From: Ustilago trichophora
Taxonomy: Eukaryota; Basidiomycota; Ustilaginomycetes; Ustilaginales; Ustilaginaceae
NCBI GenBank assembly: GCA_900323505.1
Contig: OOIN01000008.1
Location: 1,132,501-1,196,500, forward strand
Direction: 5' to 3'
Length of the DNA stretch: 64,000 nt
The notes under the pieces are model-generated. The model was not told where the DNA came from, made no database searches, and saw only the letters and a list, made by a program, of their open reading frames with translations. This document shows, in pieces, positions 20,115 through 30,923 of this stretch; positions within the stretch are counted from its first letter, which is position 1; each line of letters opens with the position of its first letter. Position numbers and translations under genes: made by a program.

Positions 20115-21279
20115 TGATGTGGTGTTTCAGAGCTAATTGTGTGCTGTGCTGTTGGAAATTTTCAGAATTTGCAACTCAAATTTGGTCAGATACGGGGCAG
20201 TATTGGACGCGACTGTATGAATACAGACAGAAGACGCACAAATCGAATTCAAGCGACGCGATTCGACCAACTCGGCTGGTCTGAGGCCATCTGACTTGAG
20301 TTGGCTGCGTGTAGGGGTGTGTGTGTGTGTGTGTGTTGCAGTTGACAGCGCACGCGCCTCCAAGCTTCCTGAAACCAAGCCAGCATCTTTTTTGACTACT
20401 TTTCCTTTTTTTTTGGATTTTTTTACCCGTGTGCAAGCTGCAGCGCGCCAAATCGCAAGGGGAGACCCACACGCCAGTGCACACGAAACGCAAACGCTCC
20501 GACACTCAGAGAGAGACACACACACGCAACCAGAGCAAAGGAGCACAAACCACACGAACACTGCCAACTAGAGAGTGAGAGACAGACAGAAAGAGAGATT
20601 GGGCCACGCTTAGCTGTACAAGCCCGACTCTGAGTCGTGCATCTGTGTTTCTCCAGATCGGTTTCTTCGCATAGACGCCTCTCTTTCTTTCTGTATCGCC
20701 TTCCCTTTTTGTCGTCGCACCATCAAGCCTCTTCCACTTCTCCAGACATCGTTATTGACAGAGGCGCAAAACAGTCTACACTGCATTTGCCTACCTTCGT
20801 AGCTTGATCAATCGCCGTCGTCTGACCTCGTCACGAGCTCAGATCAGAACAAAGCTGTGACCGCTCTTCTCATATCGATTCATCTGGACGTTCGCCCGAA
20901 ATCCTCCTAGCAACTACCTTCGGTGATACTGCTACACATACGGCCCATCATCCGAGTAGCTCTTCTATTCTTGCTCTCGCTGTTCCCATACTAGGTACGT
21001 AGCAACATCACGCTCTGGACAGCAAGATTGGCTGCCCAGCTGTATGCTCTCGCCACTCCTACCTGAACCTGTCACAGCTGCTGATCTCAACACCCTGCGT
21101 CTCTTCTGCTTTATCTCTGCACACTCTTTCTCACTGGCCTGCTCTCTTCGATCCTACACGTCGAACCACAACTTCCTGTGCGATCTCGATCCTACACTGC
21201 ACCGCTCGGAACCGCCGACCTCGTGAGCAGATCTCCTCTCCTGAGCGCCAGCCACGCGCCAGATTCACAGTGGCACGTC
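20115..21279 (+). promoter_or_regulatory. promoter and long leader of calcineurin A
   Basis: The first part holds (GT)10 at 20317-20336 and CA/GA-rich tracts near 20505-20600. From about 20640 the sequence is pyrimidine-rich, as in fungal 5' leaders. A consensus 5' splice site GTACGT lies at 20995-21000 and a CAG at about 21269-21270, just before the ATG, could be its acceptor. An upstream ATG at 21044 opens a 60-codon frame ending at 21226. Either a leader intron or a uORF is therefore present; transcript data would decide. Confidence 0.5.
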
Positions 21280-23169
21280 ATGGCCTCTGCCGACAAAGTC
21301 GAGCGCCAGCAAAGGCTCGTCAAGGCCATTGGCCAAATCACCAACAAACCTGCGCCTCCCGAGATTGATTTCACCATCCACACCACCGACGACGGAACCC
21401 AGGTTAGCACACAGGAACGTGTCATCAAGGATGTACAAGCACCAGCATTCCAGAAGCCCACCGACGAGCAGTTCTTCAGCGCAAAGGATCCCTCCAAGCC
21501 CGACATTGCTTTCCTCAAGAACCACTTTTACCGCGAGGGTCGTCTCACCGACGACCAGGCTCGCTTCATTCTCACAAGAGCTACCGAAATCCTCCGGCAA
21601 GAACCCAACTTGCTTGAAGTCGATGCTCCCATCACCGTCTGCGGTGACATTCACGGACAGTATTATGATCTCATGAAGCTTTTTGAAGTGGGTGGCAACC
21701 CCGCCGACACTCGTTACCTCTTCCTTGGTGACTATGTCGATCGAGGCTACTTTTCCATCGAGTGCGTACTCTACCTCTGGGCACTCAAGATTTGGTACCC
21801 CGACACCCTCTTCCTCCTCCGTGGTAACCACGAATGTCGCCATTTGACCGACTATTTTACCTTCAAGCTCGAATGCAAGCACAAGTACTCGGAGGAGATT
21901 TACGACCTCTGCATGGAGTCGTTCTGCACTCTTCCGCTCGCCGCCGTCATGAACAAGCAGTTCCTCTGCATTCACGGCGGCCTGTCCCCCGAACTCCAGA
22001 CGCTCGACGACCTTCGAAACATTGACCGCTTCCGCGAACCCCCTACACACGGCATCATGTGCGACATCCTCTGGGCCGACCCGCTCGAAGACTTTGGGTC
22101 CGAAAAGACCAACGAGAGCTTTGTCCACAATCACGTTCGAGGCTGCTCATACTTCTTCACCTACAATGCCGCCTGTCAGTTCCTCGAGCGTAATCAGCTT
22201 CTGTCCATCATTCGAGCGCACGAAGCTCAGGATGCTGGATATCGAATGTACCGCAAGACCAAGACCACCGGCTTCCCTTCCGTCATGACCATCTTTTCGG
22301 CGCCCAACTACCTCGACGTCTACAACAACAAGGCCGCTGTCCTCAAGTACGAGAACAACGTCATGAACATTCGACAATTCAACTGCACACCGCATCCCTA
22401 CTGGCTTCCGAACTTTATGGACGTATTCACCTGGAGTTTGCCCTTTGTCGGTGAAAAGATCACCGACATGCTCATCGCCATCCTCAACGTCTGCAGCAAA
22501 GAGGAACTCGAAGAGGAGGAAGAGGAGGACGAGATCCCCACCACCCCTACCTCATCAGCGGAAGAGGAGACCGCCGAGCGTCGAACCATCATCAAGAACA
22601 AGATTCTGGCTGTCGGCAGGATGTCTCGTGTCTTTGCGCTCTTGCGAGAGGAGGCCGAGCGTGTTTCAGAGCTCAAGTCGTCGCAAACCAGCGCCAAATT
22701 GCCGTACGGCACCCTCGTACTCGGCTCCGAGGGGATCAAGGACTCGATTGTCAACTTCGACGATGCTCGCAAGGTGGATATCGAGAACGAGCGTCTGCCT
22801 CCCGATCTCATCGATGCCGACGAGGCCGGCCCGGCTTCGCCTGCCGATGGAGCACGTGTCTCGTCGCCCGCTTTCGAGGAGATGACTTCGCCCGGAAGCC
22901 CAGCATCGCCTGCGACGCCCAGTTCGCCGATTGCCGGTGGTCATCGCCGCGGCCACTCGAGGACGAGCAGTCTGGGCACCACCATGTCGAGTCCCTCGAA
23001 CCGTCGCCGTTCGCTAGAGTCGACAGTCAGCATGATTCGCGAGGCACTCGAAGGCACCGACGCAGCCGACGACAAGCATCTCGAAAAGCTTGCCAACGAC
23101 ATCACTTCGCCTGTCTCGCCAAAGAGCGTCGACTCGCCAGCGCAAGCTCGCACCTTTGCCAACAAATGA
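21280..23169 (+). CDS. CNA1: calcineurin A, catalytic subunit of Ca2+/calmodulin-dependent phosphatase
   Basis: The 629-residue serine/threonine phosphatase (PP2B) acts with calcineurin B and calmodulin in calcium signalling. Metal-site motifs are intact: GDIHG near residue 122, GDYVDRG near 150 and GNHE near 182. A 14-3-type PP2B signature, [11 protein letters not shown] and [14 protein letters not shown], follows. The helix that binds the B subunit precedes an acidic run ([11 protein letters not shown]). The calmodulin-binding segment is near 436-455 ([20 protein letters not shown]), and an autoinhibitory segment is near 491-507 ([17 protein letters not shown]). The tail after that is Ser/Pro-rich and probably phosphorylated. 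Start: ATG at 21280 ([12 protein letters not shown]); the frame runs upstream but without an ATG. No intron interrupts the coding part, which is unusual compared with many fungal CNA genes. Confidence 0.97.
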   Translation: MASADKVERQQRLVKAIGQITNKPAPPEIDFTIHTTDDGTQVSTQERVIKDVQAPAFQKPTDEQFFSAKDPSKPDIAFLKNHFYREGRLTDDQARFILTRATEILRQEPNLLEVDAPITVCGDIHGQYYDLMKLFEVGGNPADTRYLFLGDYVDRGYFSIECVLYLWALKIWYPDTLFLLRGNHECRHLTDYFTFKLECKHKYSEEIYDLCMESFCTLPLAAVMNKQFLCIHGGLSPELQTLDDLRNIDRFREPPTHGIMCDILWADPLEDFGSEKTNESFVHNHVRGCSYFFTYNAACQFLERNQLLSIIRAHEAQDAGYRMYRKTKTTGFPSVMTIFSAPNYLDVYNNKAAVLKYENNVMNIRQFNCTPHPYWLPNFMDVFTWSLPFVGEKITDMLIAILNVCSKEELEEEEEEDEIPTTPTSSAEEETAERRTIIKNKILAVGRMSRVFALLREEAERVSELKSSQTSAKLPYGTLVLGSEGIKDSIVNFDDARKVDIENERLPPDLIDADEAGPASPADGARVSSPAFEEMTSPGSPASPATPSSPIAGGHRRGHSRTSSLGTTMSSPSNRRRSLESTVSMIREALEGTDAADDKHLEKLANDITSPVSPKSVDSPAQARTFANK

Positions 23170-23520
23170 GTGGTGCAGCAAATCCTCTTCATAGCCCTCT
23201 CTTCACCTGAATTCTCTCCTTTTGTTCCGATTCCCGATTGCATTTGTTCCTGGTTCCGCGTCCAAATCATTGCAAACTTTATACATCGACCGTTGGGTAA
23301 TTGAGCCTGGTCACACGAAACGATGGACAGATGAGCTGTGTGACGCAATCACTTACGATCACACTTGTCAAGTAGGGACCTTGGTGAATGTGGGATTGGC
23401 CGCGTGACGGGGTGAGTGAGAAGAGGGGAGGCGGTGACATGGTAATTTTGTGAGATGATGTGTAGATGAACAGTGTGATGGTGGCTGTTTGGACATAGAT
23501 GGGAGGTGGAATGTGTGTCT
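23170..23520. other. convergent intergenic interval
   Basis: 351 bp between the calcineurin stop and the last exon of the small proline-rich gene. It should hold two overlapping 3' UTRs. No gene is seen. Confidence 0.5.
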
Positions 23521-24203
23521 TCAGCGCAAGCCTCGGTCTCGCTGGTCAAAGTACTGAAGTAAGAATGCAGTCGAAGCCGAGAAATGGAGCTAGATGTCAG
23601 TTTTCATGAATCGTATGCTATCTGTGGTCTCGGCCTTTTTTCGGTTTTGGTTCCGGTTTTCTTGTCACTCACCTCGTCGAGGAGCTCAAAGAAAGCCTCC
23701 TTATCCTGTCTCGTGAAGCGGGAGAATTCGATATGACCCGTCCCTTCGCTTGTTGGATACGCATGCTGAGATGCAACTGGCGGGTATGGTGGAGGTGGAT
23801 GACTCGTCCCATCCTCATTCTGCATTCGTGGTGGTAAAGCTGGTGCGGGAGCCGCCGAACCGGCGCCCAGTCCCGAGTGTCTTGAAGGCGGCGGAGGAGG
23901 CCTACCCTTATTGAGCGCCGAGGACGTTGGCGCAGGAGGAACACGACTTCGCTCGGGAACCACTGTAGAGGCATGCTCCACCCCGGCCCCGGTCGCAGCT
24001 GCGGACGCTCTTGACTCGACATCTCGGTTCCACTGCGGATTCTGCCCTTTAAGCATATTCATTCGGTCCTGTAGCCCAACCTTTCCGGTGCTGGAGGAAC
24101 CGCCAGCATTGGCTTCGCGCTGCTGTCGAAATTTGTGCTTGGCATCTTCGCCAAAGTCGTCAAGCTTCTTGTTGAAATCCTTTCGCCAGTCGTCCCACGG
24201 CAT
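23521..24203 (-). CDS. small proline-rich protein with conserved FFELLDEYF tail
   Basis: Two exons give 187 residues: 23673-24203 (177 codons) and 23521-23553 (10 codons plus stop), with a 119-nt intron starting GTGAGT at 23672 and ending CAG at 23554-23556. Reading through the donor instead gives a Lys/Arg-rich 22-residue tail of no known kind, whereas splicing yields FFELLDEYFDQRDRGLR, a better ending for the conserved helix HIEFSRFTRQDKEAFFELLDE. The N-terminus (MPWDDWRKDFNKKLDDFG) is helical and charged. Residues about 85-150 are proline-rich (RPPPPPSRHSG, PPPPYPP), which suggests SH3 or WW partners, perhaps in the actin/endocytic network. I do not recognise the family by name. The gene is convergent with calcineurin A and its start lies about 130 bp from the tRNA-Pro flank. 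Confidence 0.7.
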
Positions 24204-24330
24204 GATGTTATGACAGAGTTGCTTCCTGGGGTTGATGAGAGCAAGTGTGAAGCGTCGTGAGCTCGTGTGTTGTGGAAAGGGAAGTTCAAGAGCGGCGTTG
24301 ACTTTCAGCTGCTAGTTACGACGATACTGT

Positions 24331-24453
24331 ACTGCCAAGAGTCACCGCCCCACACACAAGGCAGTGCCAATTCTAAATCAAAGTGGAGGCGGAATGTGAA
24401 TTAAATGATTACATTGGATTGTATATTCAATAATTTTATATAATCATGTGCGC
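24331..24453 (+). repeat. tRNA-Pro upstream flank shared with the distal copy
   Basis: The sequence from ACTGCCAAGAG at 24331 to the tRNA start matches the reverse complement of 63605-63741. The part from 24331 to about 24394 is nearly identical; the AT-rich part next to the tRNA has drifted and contains a short indel. Confidence 0.9.
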
Positions 24454-24562
24454 GGGCCAATCGTATAGTGGCTTATTATGCTGTCTTAGGGTATTCACCT
24501 CCACTTCAGGGAGGCGATTTCTAAGTTGACAGAGGTCCCCGGTTCGATTCCGGGTTGGCCCC
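24454..24562 (+). tRNA. tRNA-Pro(AGG) with a 35-nt intron, copy 1
   Basis: Acceptor stem 24454-24460 (GGGCCAA) pairs with 24555-24561 (TTGGCCC), discriminator C at 24562. Anticodon stem CTGTC (24481-24485) pairs with GACAG (24528-24532). The loop reads T-T-A-G-G-G, so the anticodon is AGG at 24488-24490, followed by a 35-nt intron (24492-24526) after position 37. The intron ends CTAAG, complementary to CTTAG of the anticodon loop. The T arm CCCGG-TTCGATT-CCGGG contains the Pol III B box. It decodes CCU/CCC proline codons. Confidence 0.92.
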
Positions 24563-24566
24563 CACC

Positions 24567-24572
24567 TTTTTT
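24567..24572 (+). terminator. Pol III terminator of tRNA-Pro copy 1
   Basis: A run of six T residues lies four bases after the tRNA 3' end. Confidence 0.75.
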
Positions 24573-25707
24573 GGTTCTCTTGCCTTATTTTTTTCTTCTT
24601 CCTTTTTTTCTTAGCATTTCTTTCGGGGAATGTCAAAAAGGACCCGAAGAGCGAGCACCTGTAGAATGTCAATCGACACATTCTCACAAGCGAAGCTAGT
24701 CGTCGTCGATGCTGTTGCGACGTCACTCGCCGTCGTGCTGCAGCTTGTTCTGTGGCTCTCATGTTCGCCTTCTAGAGCGAGCTCGTATTGAAGTATGACA
24801 CCAGTCTCAGTGAGATGATGATGATGATGAATAGGCTGTGGGGAGGGGAAGGAGGACAAGCTCGGCCGCCGAGTGACGAAAAAGCAGCTGCAGGCGCGGC
24901 CGGCAGCGACACAATCTAAAAAAAAAAAATTGAGCGAAAAGGGGGTCTGATTTCGGCGGACCTTGACAGCCTGGTCGAAGTGTTGGTTTCACTGCGGAGG
25001 CAATGGAAAGGCAACGGCAGCGGCAAAACAAAAGATACAGTAGGAAAGCCTTACTGAAATGTGATCCTTCCTGCCAACCCCTGATTCTGATTCGCCTCCT
25101 GTAGAATGTGTAGAGTTTGTGCCTGTCTCGACTGGCTGTCAACCTATCCCTCCACTCTCTGCTGAACCCCCTCTCTTGGCACCTACTCCCCCTGAAGACT
25201 GTATGGTGACACTGGTCTTCGGCACGAGAGTCGGCAGAGCAGAGCAAGGCTGTGTGACAGCGGTGTCTGGGAATGCGGCAACCTCTGTGCATCGGAAACG
25301 TATGGCTCTGCTGAGGTGTCTGTGGGTTAGGCAGGGTCTATCCCTCGTCAATGGTATCAAACATAGGTTGCATCGAACAAGGGGCCCGCCTTCTTTTCTT
25401 GCCTTGCTTACACACTCCCACCATCCATCGTTACCTACCCTCCTCTTCACTTCTTTCCCATCATCCTTCATCATACAACGACGATTCCTATATCCTTACC
25501 AGAACTGCATCCACCTCCGATAAAATATCAAACTCTGTCCTCAAACGTGGTCTTCCTCGAGACTTTGCCCTGGCTGATAGAGATCGCTAGATCGAGCAAC
25601 AACGATACACAGGCTCAATACCTTGACTTCCAAACATCACAGCACACAACACCCAGACCCGTCGAGTCTCAAAAGCTCCAAGTCACCCATACCCTCATAG
25701 CATCAAC
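24573..25707. other. promoter region of the Crh-like gene
   Basis: This 1.1-kb interval has poly-A/T runs (near 24590 and 24917), an ATG-rich TGATGATGATGATGA stretch near 24818 and a TACAGTA word at 25036. From about 25380 it turns pyrimidine-rich, probably the leader. No gene is supported. Confidence 0.5.
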
Positions 25708-28014
25708 ATGTCAAGGGCAAGACGTAGGTCGGCGGCGCGACTGGCGTTGCTGTTGCTTGGAGCTCTCGCTCTGCTTTCGACTCTCCCTTCAGCTTCCGAC
25801 AGCAATTCTCGATCTAGTCTCCTCGTATCTGCGCAAACCTCCAGAATCACCTGCAGTACCACCTCTCCATGCCCCGAGTCCAGTCCATGCTGTTCTGCCG
25901 AAGGTGTGTGCGGCTCGGGCTCGATGCAGTGCGCAGGCGGCTGTGATCCCATGTCGAGCTTCAAGCCCACCTCGTGTCTCCCGAATCCAGTCTGTCGCTC
26001 GCGCCAGATGACCATCAAACCCACCGACTACAACAACAACAACGTATTCATGCCCATCCTCGAGTACAATGGCAATGCGTCGTCGCCCTTCACGCTTGAC
26101 TCCGGCTCTCTCGGTCCTGGACCCGAAGGCGTGCTTCTCCAGCTCAAAGCCGCCCAACAGGCCAAGATTTCGACCACGGACTACCTCATGTACGGCTATG
26201 TGGAAGCGACGCTGCGACACGATGCGCGACAGGGACTCGTGGCGGCCTTCATCACGATGAGCAGCATCAAGGATGAGATCGACTGGGAGTTTACCACTTC
26301 CAACTCGTCTTTGGGGATGACAAACTACTTTTGGATGGGTCAGCCTGTGCGCGATCACGGTGTCAATATCAGCCCGCCCAACTTCAACGTCAGCGATTGG
26401 CACACGTACGGGCTCAACTGGACGAGTGCACAGCTGCAGTGGACCATCGATGGAAGAGTGGTCCGCACCTTGACCAGGGAAGAGGCCGGCTCGGAGTATC
26501 CTAGATCGCCGTCAAGAATTCAGTTTAGCACCTGGGCAGGTGGGAACGCTACCAACCCGGTCGGCACAATCGAGTGGGCTGGTGGTGCGATCGACTGGAA
26601 CACACCCGAGTACAAGAAGTCGGGATTCTACTCGCAAGAGATCAAGCAGTTTAACGTCCAATGTGCCAGTCTTAGCGGCCTCAACTTGACAAGCGTGTCA
26701 GGGAGCGGGAGCGGAGCGAACGCGAACGGCAACGGAAGCAACGATGATGTGACTTCATTTGTCTACACGGGTGCCAATTCGTCACAGACGGGCGAGCCGC
26801 TGTTCGGTACAAGCAGCGCTCCTCTCAGGATCCTTTCCGACCCTGGTGCGGACGGCATCGCCGGCTATCCAGGCTATGGAATGACGAGCTCCCAGTCTGG
26901 TGAAAAGGGTGGCAAGGACGGCAAGGGCTCCAACAAAGACTCGCAAGGCAAAAGTCAGGACGGAAAGGCAAACAGCAAGGACGACGCGGCAGATGGCTCG
27001 TCCGTATCGACATCAGACGCTCTCAAGTACGCACTTCCTATCTCTGGAGCCATTGTCGGTCTCGGCGCAGCCTGGGCGATCATAGCTTTTGTGCGACGAC
27101 GTCACCTCAAAGCTCCTATCATCAACGCGATCGGAGTGACAGGTGTCAACGACCCGCGCTTCACAGGACCTTCTGGTGGCGGCTACACCCGACCTGCCAG
27201 CAACATGGCCCCGACGCCGTATCAGGATGTCGAAGACGAGGCGTCGAGCAGGATATACCGCAACGAGCCAAACATGAACCTGATGATGGGCGGAGGGATC
27301 ATGCCTGATGCTGGTCTATCGCATTTGCAGCGCCAGACGACGGGTGGCTCGAAAGTTTCGCGAAGCTCGAGTCGGAGCGTGGCAGACAGACTGCTTAGAA
27401 ACTCGAGCAAAGGGCAGAGATATCAGCAGCTCGACGCGACTGTGGAGGAGGAAGCGATGGATGAAGTGTCGAGGCAATCGATGAGCAGGCCGTCTACGAC
27501 GAGAACACGAGGCTCTACTCTTTCCACCAAACCTGGCTATGCAACTCACGTATACGAACAAGCAGCCCAGGAGGACGAGTACGTAGACACCAGATACGGC
27601 GACACGAACAGCTACTACAACACCCCGATCTCGAGTCCAATCAAGCGAGGTGGCGATGTCTACCACCAGAGTGACCAATTTGGCGGCGAGGGGGATCACT
27701 CGTTTGAAGCGTGTCAGTTACAATCGCCCCAGCGACGCGGATTGCCGATGACGCCGTATACGCCCAACTACGCACCTGTTGCCCCGCCGCCGCAGCGGCA
27801 ACAACAGCAGCTGCCACGACCTTCTGGAAGAATGTACGACACGCCCAACGTCAACTACTACCCGACGCCAGTGATGCTACAGCAGCCGCAGTACGATGCA
27901 TACGCGACGCCATTTGCTGCCAACGCGCATGCCTACACCGCCACGTCTGGCGCTGCTGACATCAACCACGGCCAGCACTATATTCCCAGCCCACCGCCTC
28001 GGCGCCATTATTGA
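25708..28014 (+). CDS. GH16 Crh-like chitin-glucan transglycosylase with transmembrane span and long tail
   Basis: The 768-residue protein begins with a basic then hydrophobic signal sequence (about residues 1-42). A Cys-rich module follows at about residues 48-97 (CSTTSPCPESSPCCSAEGVCG), similar to chitin-binding type modules. The GH16 domain spans about 100-325 and holds the catalytic DEIDWE at residues 189-194. This is the CRH1/UTR2/CRR1 family, which links chitin to beta-glucans in the wall. Crh proteins usually end in a GPI signal. Here a Ser/Gly/Lys-rich stalk leads to one hydrophobic span at about 440-464 (ISGAIVGLGAAWAIIAFV) followed by RRRH and about 300 cytosolic residues rich in Ser, Pro, Tyr and Gln. 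The topology implies a plasma-membrane enzyme with a cytosolic signalling or anchoring tail. The tail has no domain I recognise. Confidence 0.9.
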   Translation: MSRARRRSAARLALLLLGALALLSTLPSASDSNSRSSLLVSAQTSRITCSTTSPCPESSPCCSAEGVCGSGSMQCAGGCDPMSSFKPTSCLPNPVCRSRQMTIKPTDYNNNNVFMPILEYNGNASSPFTLDSGSLGPGPEGVLLQLKAAQQAKISTTDYLMYGYVEATLRHDARQGLVAAFITMSSIKDEIDWEFTTSNSSLGMTNYFWMGQPVRDHGVNISPPNFNVSDWHTYGLNWTSAQLQWTIDGRVVRTLTREEAGSEYPRSPSRIQFSTWAGGNATNPVGTIEWAGGAIDWNTPEYKKSGFYSQEIKQFNVQCASLSGLNLTSVSGSGSGANANGNGSNDDVTSFVYTGANSSQTGEPLFGTSSAPLRILSDPGADGIAGYPGYGMTSSQSGEKGGKDGKGSNKDSQGKSQDGKANSKDDAADGSSVSTSDALKYALPISGAIVGLGAAWAIIAFVRRRHLKAPIINAIGVTGVNDPRFTGPSGGGYTRPASNMAPTPYQDVEDEASSRIYRNEPNMNLMMGGGIMPDAGLSHLQRQTTGGSKVSRSSSRSVADRLLRNSSKGQRYQQLDATVEEEAMDEVSRQSMSRPSTTRTRGSTLSTKPGYATHVYEQAAQEDEYVDTRYGDTNSYYNTPISSPIKRGGDVYHQSDQFGGEGDHSFEACQLQSPQRRGLPMTPYTPNYAPVAPPPQRQQQQLPRPSGRMYDTPNVNYYPTPVMLQQPQYDAYATPFAANAHAYTATSGAADINHGQHYIPSPPPRRHY

Positions 28015-30923
28015 TGTGGTTGCTTGGCACATTGTATTCGCAAGGACAGTATGCTTGAAATGGACATTGCTAGGATCAAAGACTGAGAATTTGGACGCTG
28101 TTATGCTTTTCCCAACGTGGCACGGGGCTGAATTGACCTCTTGCTCCTGGAACAGATGGCAACGATCCAACGCTGTCAAGATGGATGATTGCGGCATCCG
28201 GATTGAGCGATTGAGCGATTTGACGTCTGCTGCAGCTTCTGTGCAGATGAGCTCTATTTGGCAGGACTGAGCTGAATCTTGCGGGCGACGAACATCTTGG
28301 CAGCTGTGAAAGGGAAGATGCGTGCAAAAATTGCGAGGAAGACAGAGGGAAGGAAGGGCCACGGGCTGGGGGACAGGGCTGAAGGATCTGTGGGTAGCTC
28401 TATCGAGATCTGCTGTTTAGAGTGTCTCAGGTAGAAAATTGTTTCAGTTGGAAGAAAAAAAAAACGAGTCGACTGGGTGTCTGGCGCGTGTGAACCTGAC
28501 GCCGTCAAGAGGAAGGCGGGCATCATCTGCCCCTGTCTCAGAGTGCAATGCTTCTGAGATCATTCCCATTCGGCGAAGAGGCTGGGGGACAGGGTACTGT
28601 GACTAGAAAGCATGGTGCTGATGATTGTGTCTTAGATGAACTTGTCTCTGTAGGCATGGTCTAGCATGTTAGTATCTTGGATCTGGAGGGTTGACCCGAG
28701 TGAGCGGTAGAGCAGTAGGCACGGTGCAACGAGCGTCCAACAGGGCAGTGCAACGAGACTGCAAAGTAGCACCCGTTGACCAGCAACGCCTGCATGCCAC
28801 AGGTGTGCACTGTTCTCGAAGTTTGAGCATACAGTACGAGTGTTGGCTGCACTTGGACCGGTAGAAGAATGTGATCCGTGGCAACATTCATTCAACCGAG
28901 TTGGGGGCTCCATTGGAGGAGCGCTTAGCCCACTTTAGCAAACATCGGATAAGCAGAGCTTGGGCCTGCCTGGAGGGAGGGAGCGAGCGAGCGAGCGACC
29001 CAAGCAAAGCAGGCCGAAAACAATATAAAAAAAAGGAGTTGGCGGATGCAGCCGCTGTAAGCGCAGCGAAGCGGCTCCCGAAAGCGAGCTACAAACCATC
29101 ATACTGTAGCCGTCAAGGTTGTTGCACTCAATTTGGAGTAGTAAGGTTTTTCTACATGAATTGGCACTTGGAGTATTGATTGGAAAGCAGTTCCGACGGA
29201 GTAAACTGCATTTACTGTACTAGAAGGGGAGGTATGCTGACATGCTGTTTCAGGGTAGTGGAAGTGAAGACAGTGTATGAGATGCCTGTTTTAGGTGAGA
29301 TGGTGCGCGTTTCAGTTTGGCGTCTCGAGAGAAAAGGAGAGGGATAGAGAGGTGGCGAGAGAGAGAGAGAGAGTGTGTGTGTGCAATAGAAGCAAGCGGT
29401 ACATGGCGATAGAATGAGGCGTCGCTCGGCTAGCCAGATTCGATGCAGTCTACATTTGGATACAGAAAATCTGTTGACACGCTCAAGCCTTTTCGTATTC
29501 GATCAGGGTTCAATGAGGTCGACGACGACGAGGAGGACATGGTATCAGGTGAGATCCGAGCACATGACTACTGTGGAATGCCTTTGCCCTTGTCCTTTGT
29601 ATGTTCTTAGGGTCGACACGAGCCACCATGGCAAGGCGGCGTTGGTTTTTGTTCTCCGAGGGTCGGGCACCTAAATTGAGGCGGGAAGCCCACAAAGAGA
29701 GAGAGAGAGATACTGTAGGCAGCAGATCAACAGTCTTTGATTTTGGCTTGTCCGCTCGAGCTCCGATTGGAAGAGTGGTGGGAGGCTCGACTGTACAGTA
29801 TGCGAGTCAGAGTTTGACTCCTGTGATGCCTAGGTCAATTATTCTCGGAATTCCTGTTTCGGCATCAAGATTTTTTTTTTTTTGATTTTTTTTTTTCCAA
29901 CGTGGATCGCTCGGGGCTGCGCTCGGAAGGTCGGCTTGGCTCGGTGTGTGCTCACGATGGACCATGCACATCTAGACATCAACACACACCTACGCGGGCG
30001 TTGGAATCGTATTGCCTGTCTTTAACTTGAGTATCTCAAGTCTGCTGTTGGTAGCCAGAGAGCTGTGGTAAGGTTTAATTTAACTGCTTGCAGCCTCCTT
30101 GGTTTGAATAAGTAATTTATTTCTTAGGATTTTTGGTTGCGTGTCTCATCTGGCTTGGGCCCTGTCTCTTTACTACTGTATGTTGTCTCCCGTGTTGGCT
30201 GCAAATCGTGCAGCGTCAATGCAACCGTCTCCGGAGGGTCCTCACGCGTTGTTGCGCCTCTTTTTGTTTCAAAGTGGCTCTGCTCTGCGTTTCGCAACCC
30301 AAGAGTTTGATTGATTTTGGTGTTGCGCTGCTGCTCATCCGCTTGGAGAATTGTACTGTAGCTCGGTGCTCTTTCTCCCTCTTCTTTCTTCCTTCTTCAC
30401 CCCTTGCTTGTCCCATGCAGCCTATCGTGGCTACCTGCATCGCTCGACTTGTCTTCAAGTCAGCCACCTCCGCTCCCTTCTCCTTTGCTCGAGATCCTCA
30501 CGCAGATCCCACCATCCTCTCGCCTGGCTCGCCTCCTTTTCTTTACAACCTCTAGCCATCTTCAACCCTTCTTTCCACACCACCGCCGGAATCTTGGTCT
30601 CCCCCCCCCTTATTTCCCTTTCAAGTTACTCCGTTTCCGAAGGCCACTTTGTTGCTTTCCACTTTCATATCATTGCCATCCATCTCGCACCTTTACCCCC
30701 TCCACCGCTACTCTCATCACACAGATCCACCTTTTAGCTTCCTCGTCAACTGCATTTCGCACAACCGCACATTCGTCTCGACCAATCCCAATCCTTACAT
30801 ATCGAGACACAAACCACCAACGTCGTCCATTCTCCTGCCGAGTCTCTCAAGTCGCTTCGATCGCACCTACCTTTAAACATCCTCCCTAAAGCCACGACAC
30901 GCTCTCCTTCCAATCTGCAGAGC
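28015..30923. other. 2.9-kb gene-free interval
   Basis: It holds simple repeats ((GA)8 at 29357-29372 running into GT, GAGC repeats near 28978-28996), T-runs near 29870-29897 and six TACTGTA/TACAGTA words between 29102 and 30360. The last 550 bp are C/T-rich and probably form the leader of the next gene. ORFs on both strands are short and low-complexity. A noncoding transcript is possible but nothing in the sequence proves it. Confidence 0.5.

Noticed and set aside
29030..29170. Possible structured RNA in a GC-rich stretch
   Set aside because: I compared it with the conserved cores of U6 and 5S RNA and found no match. Nothing positive remains.
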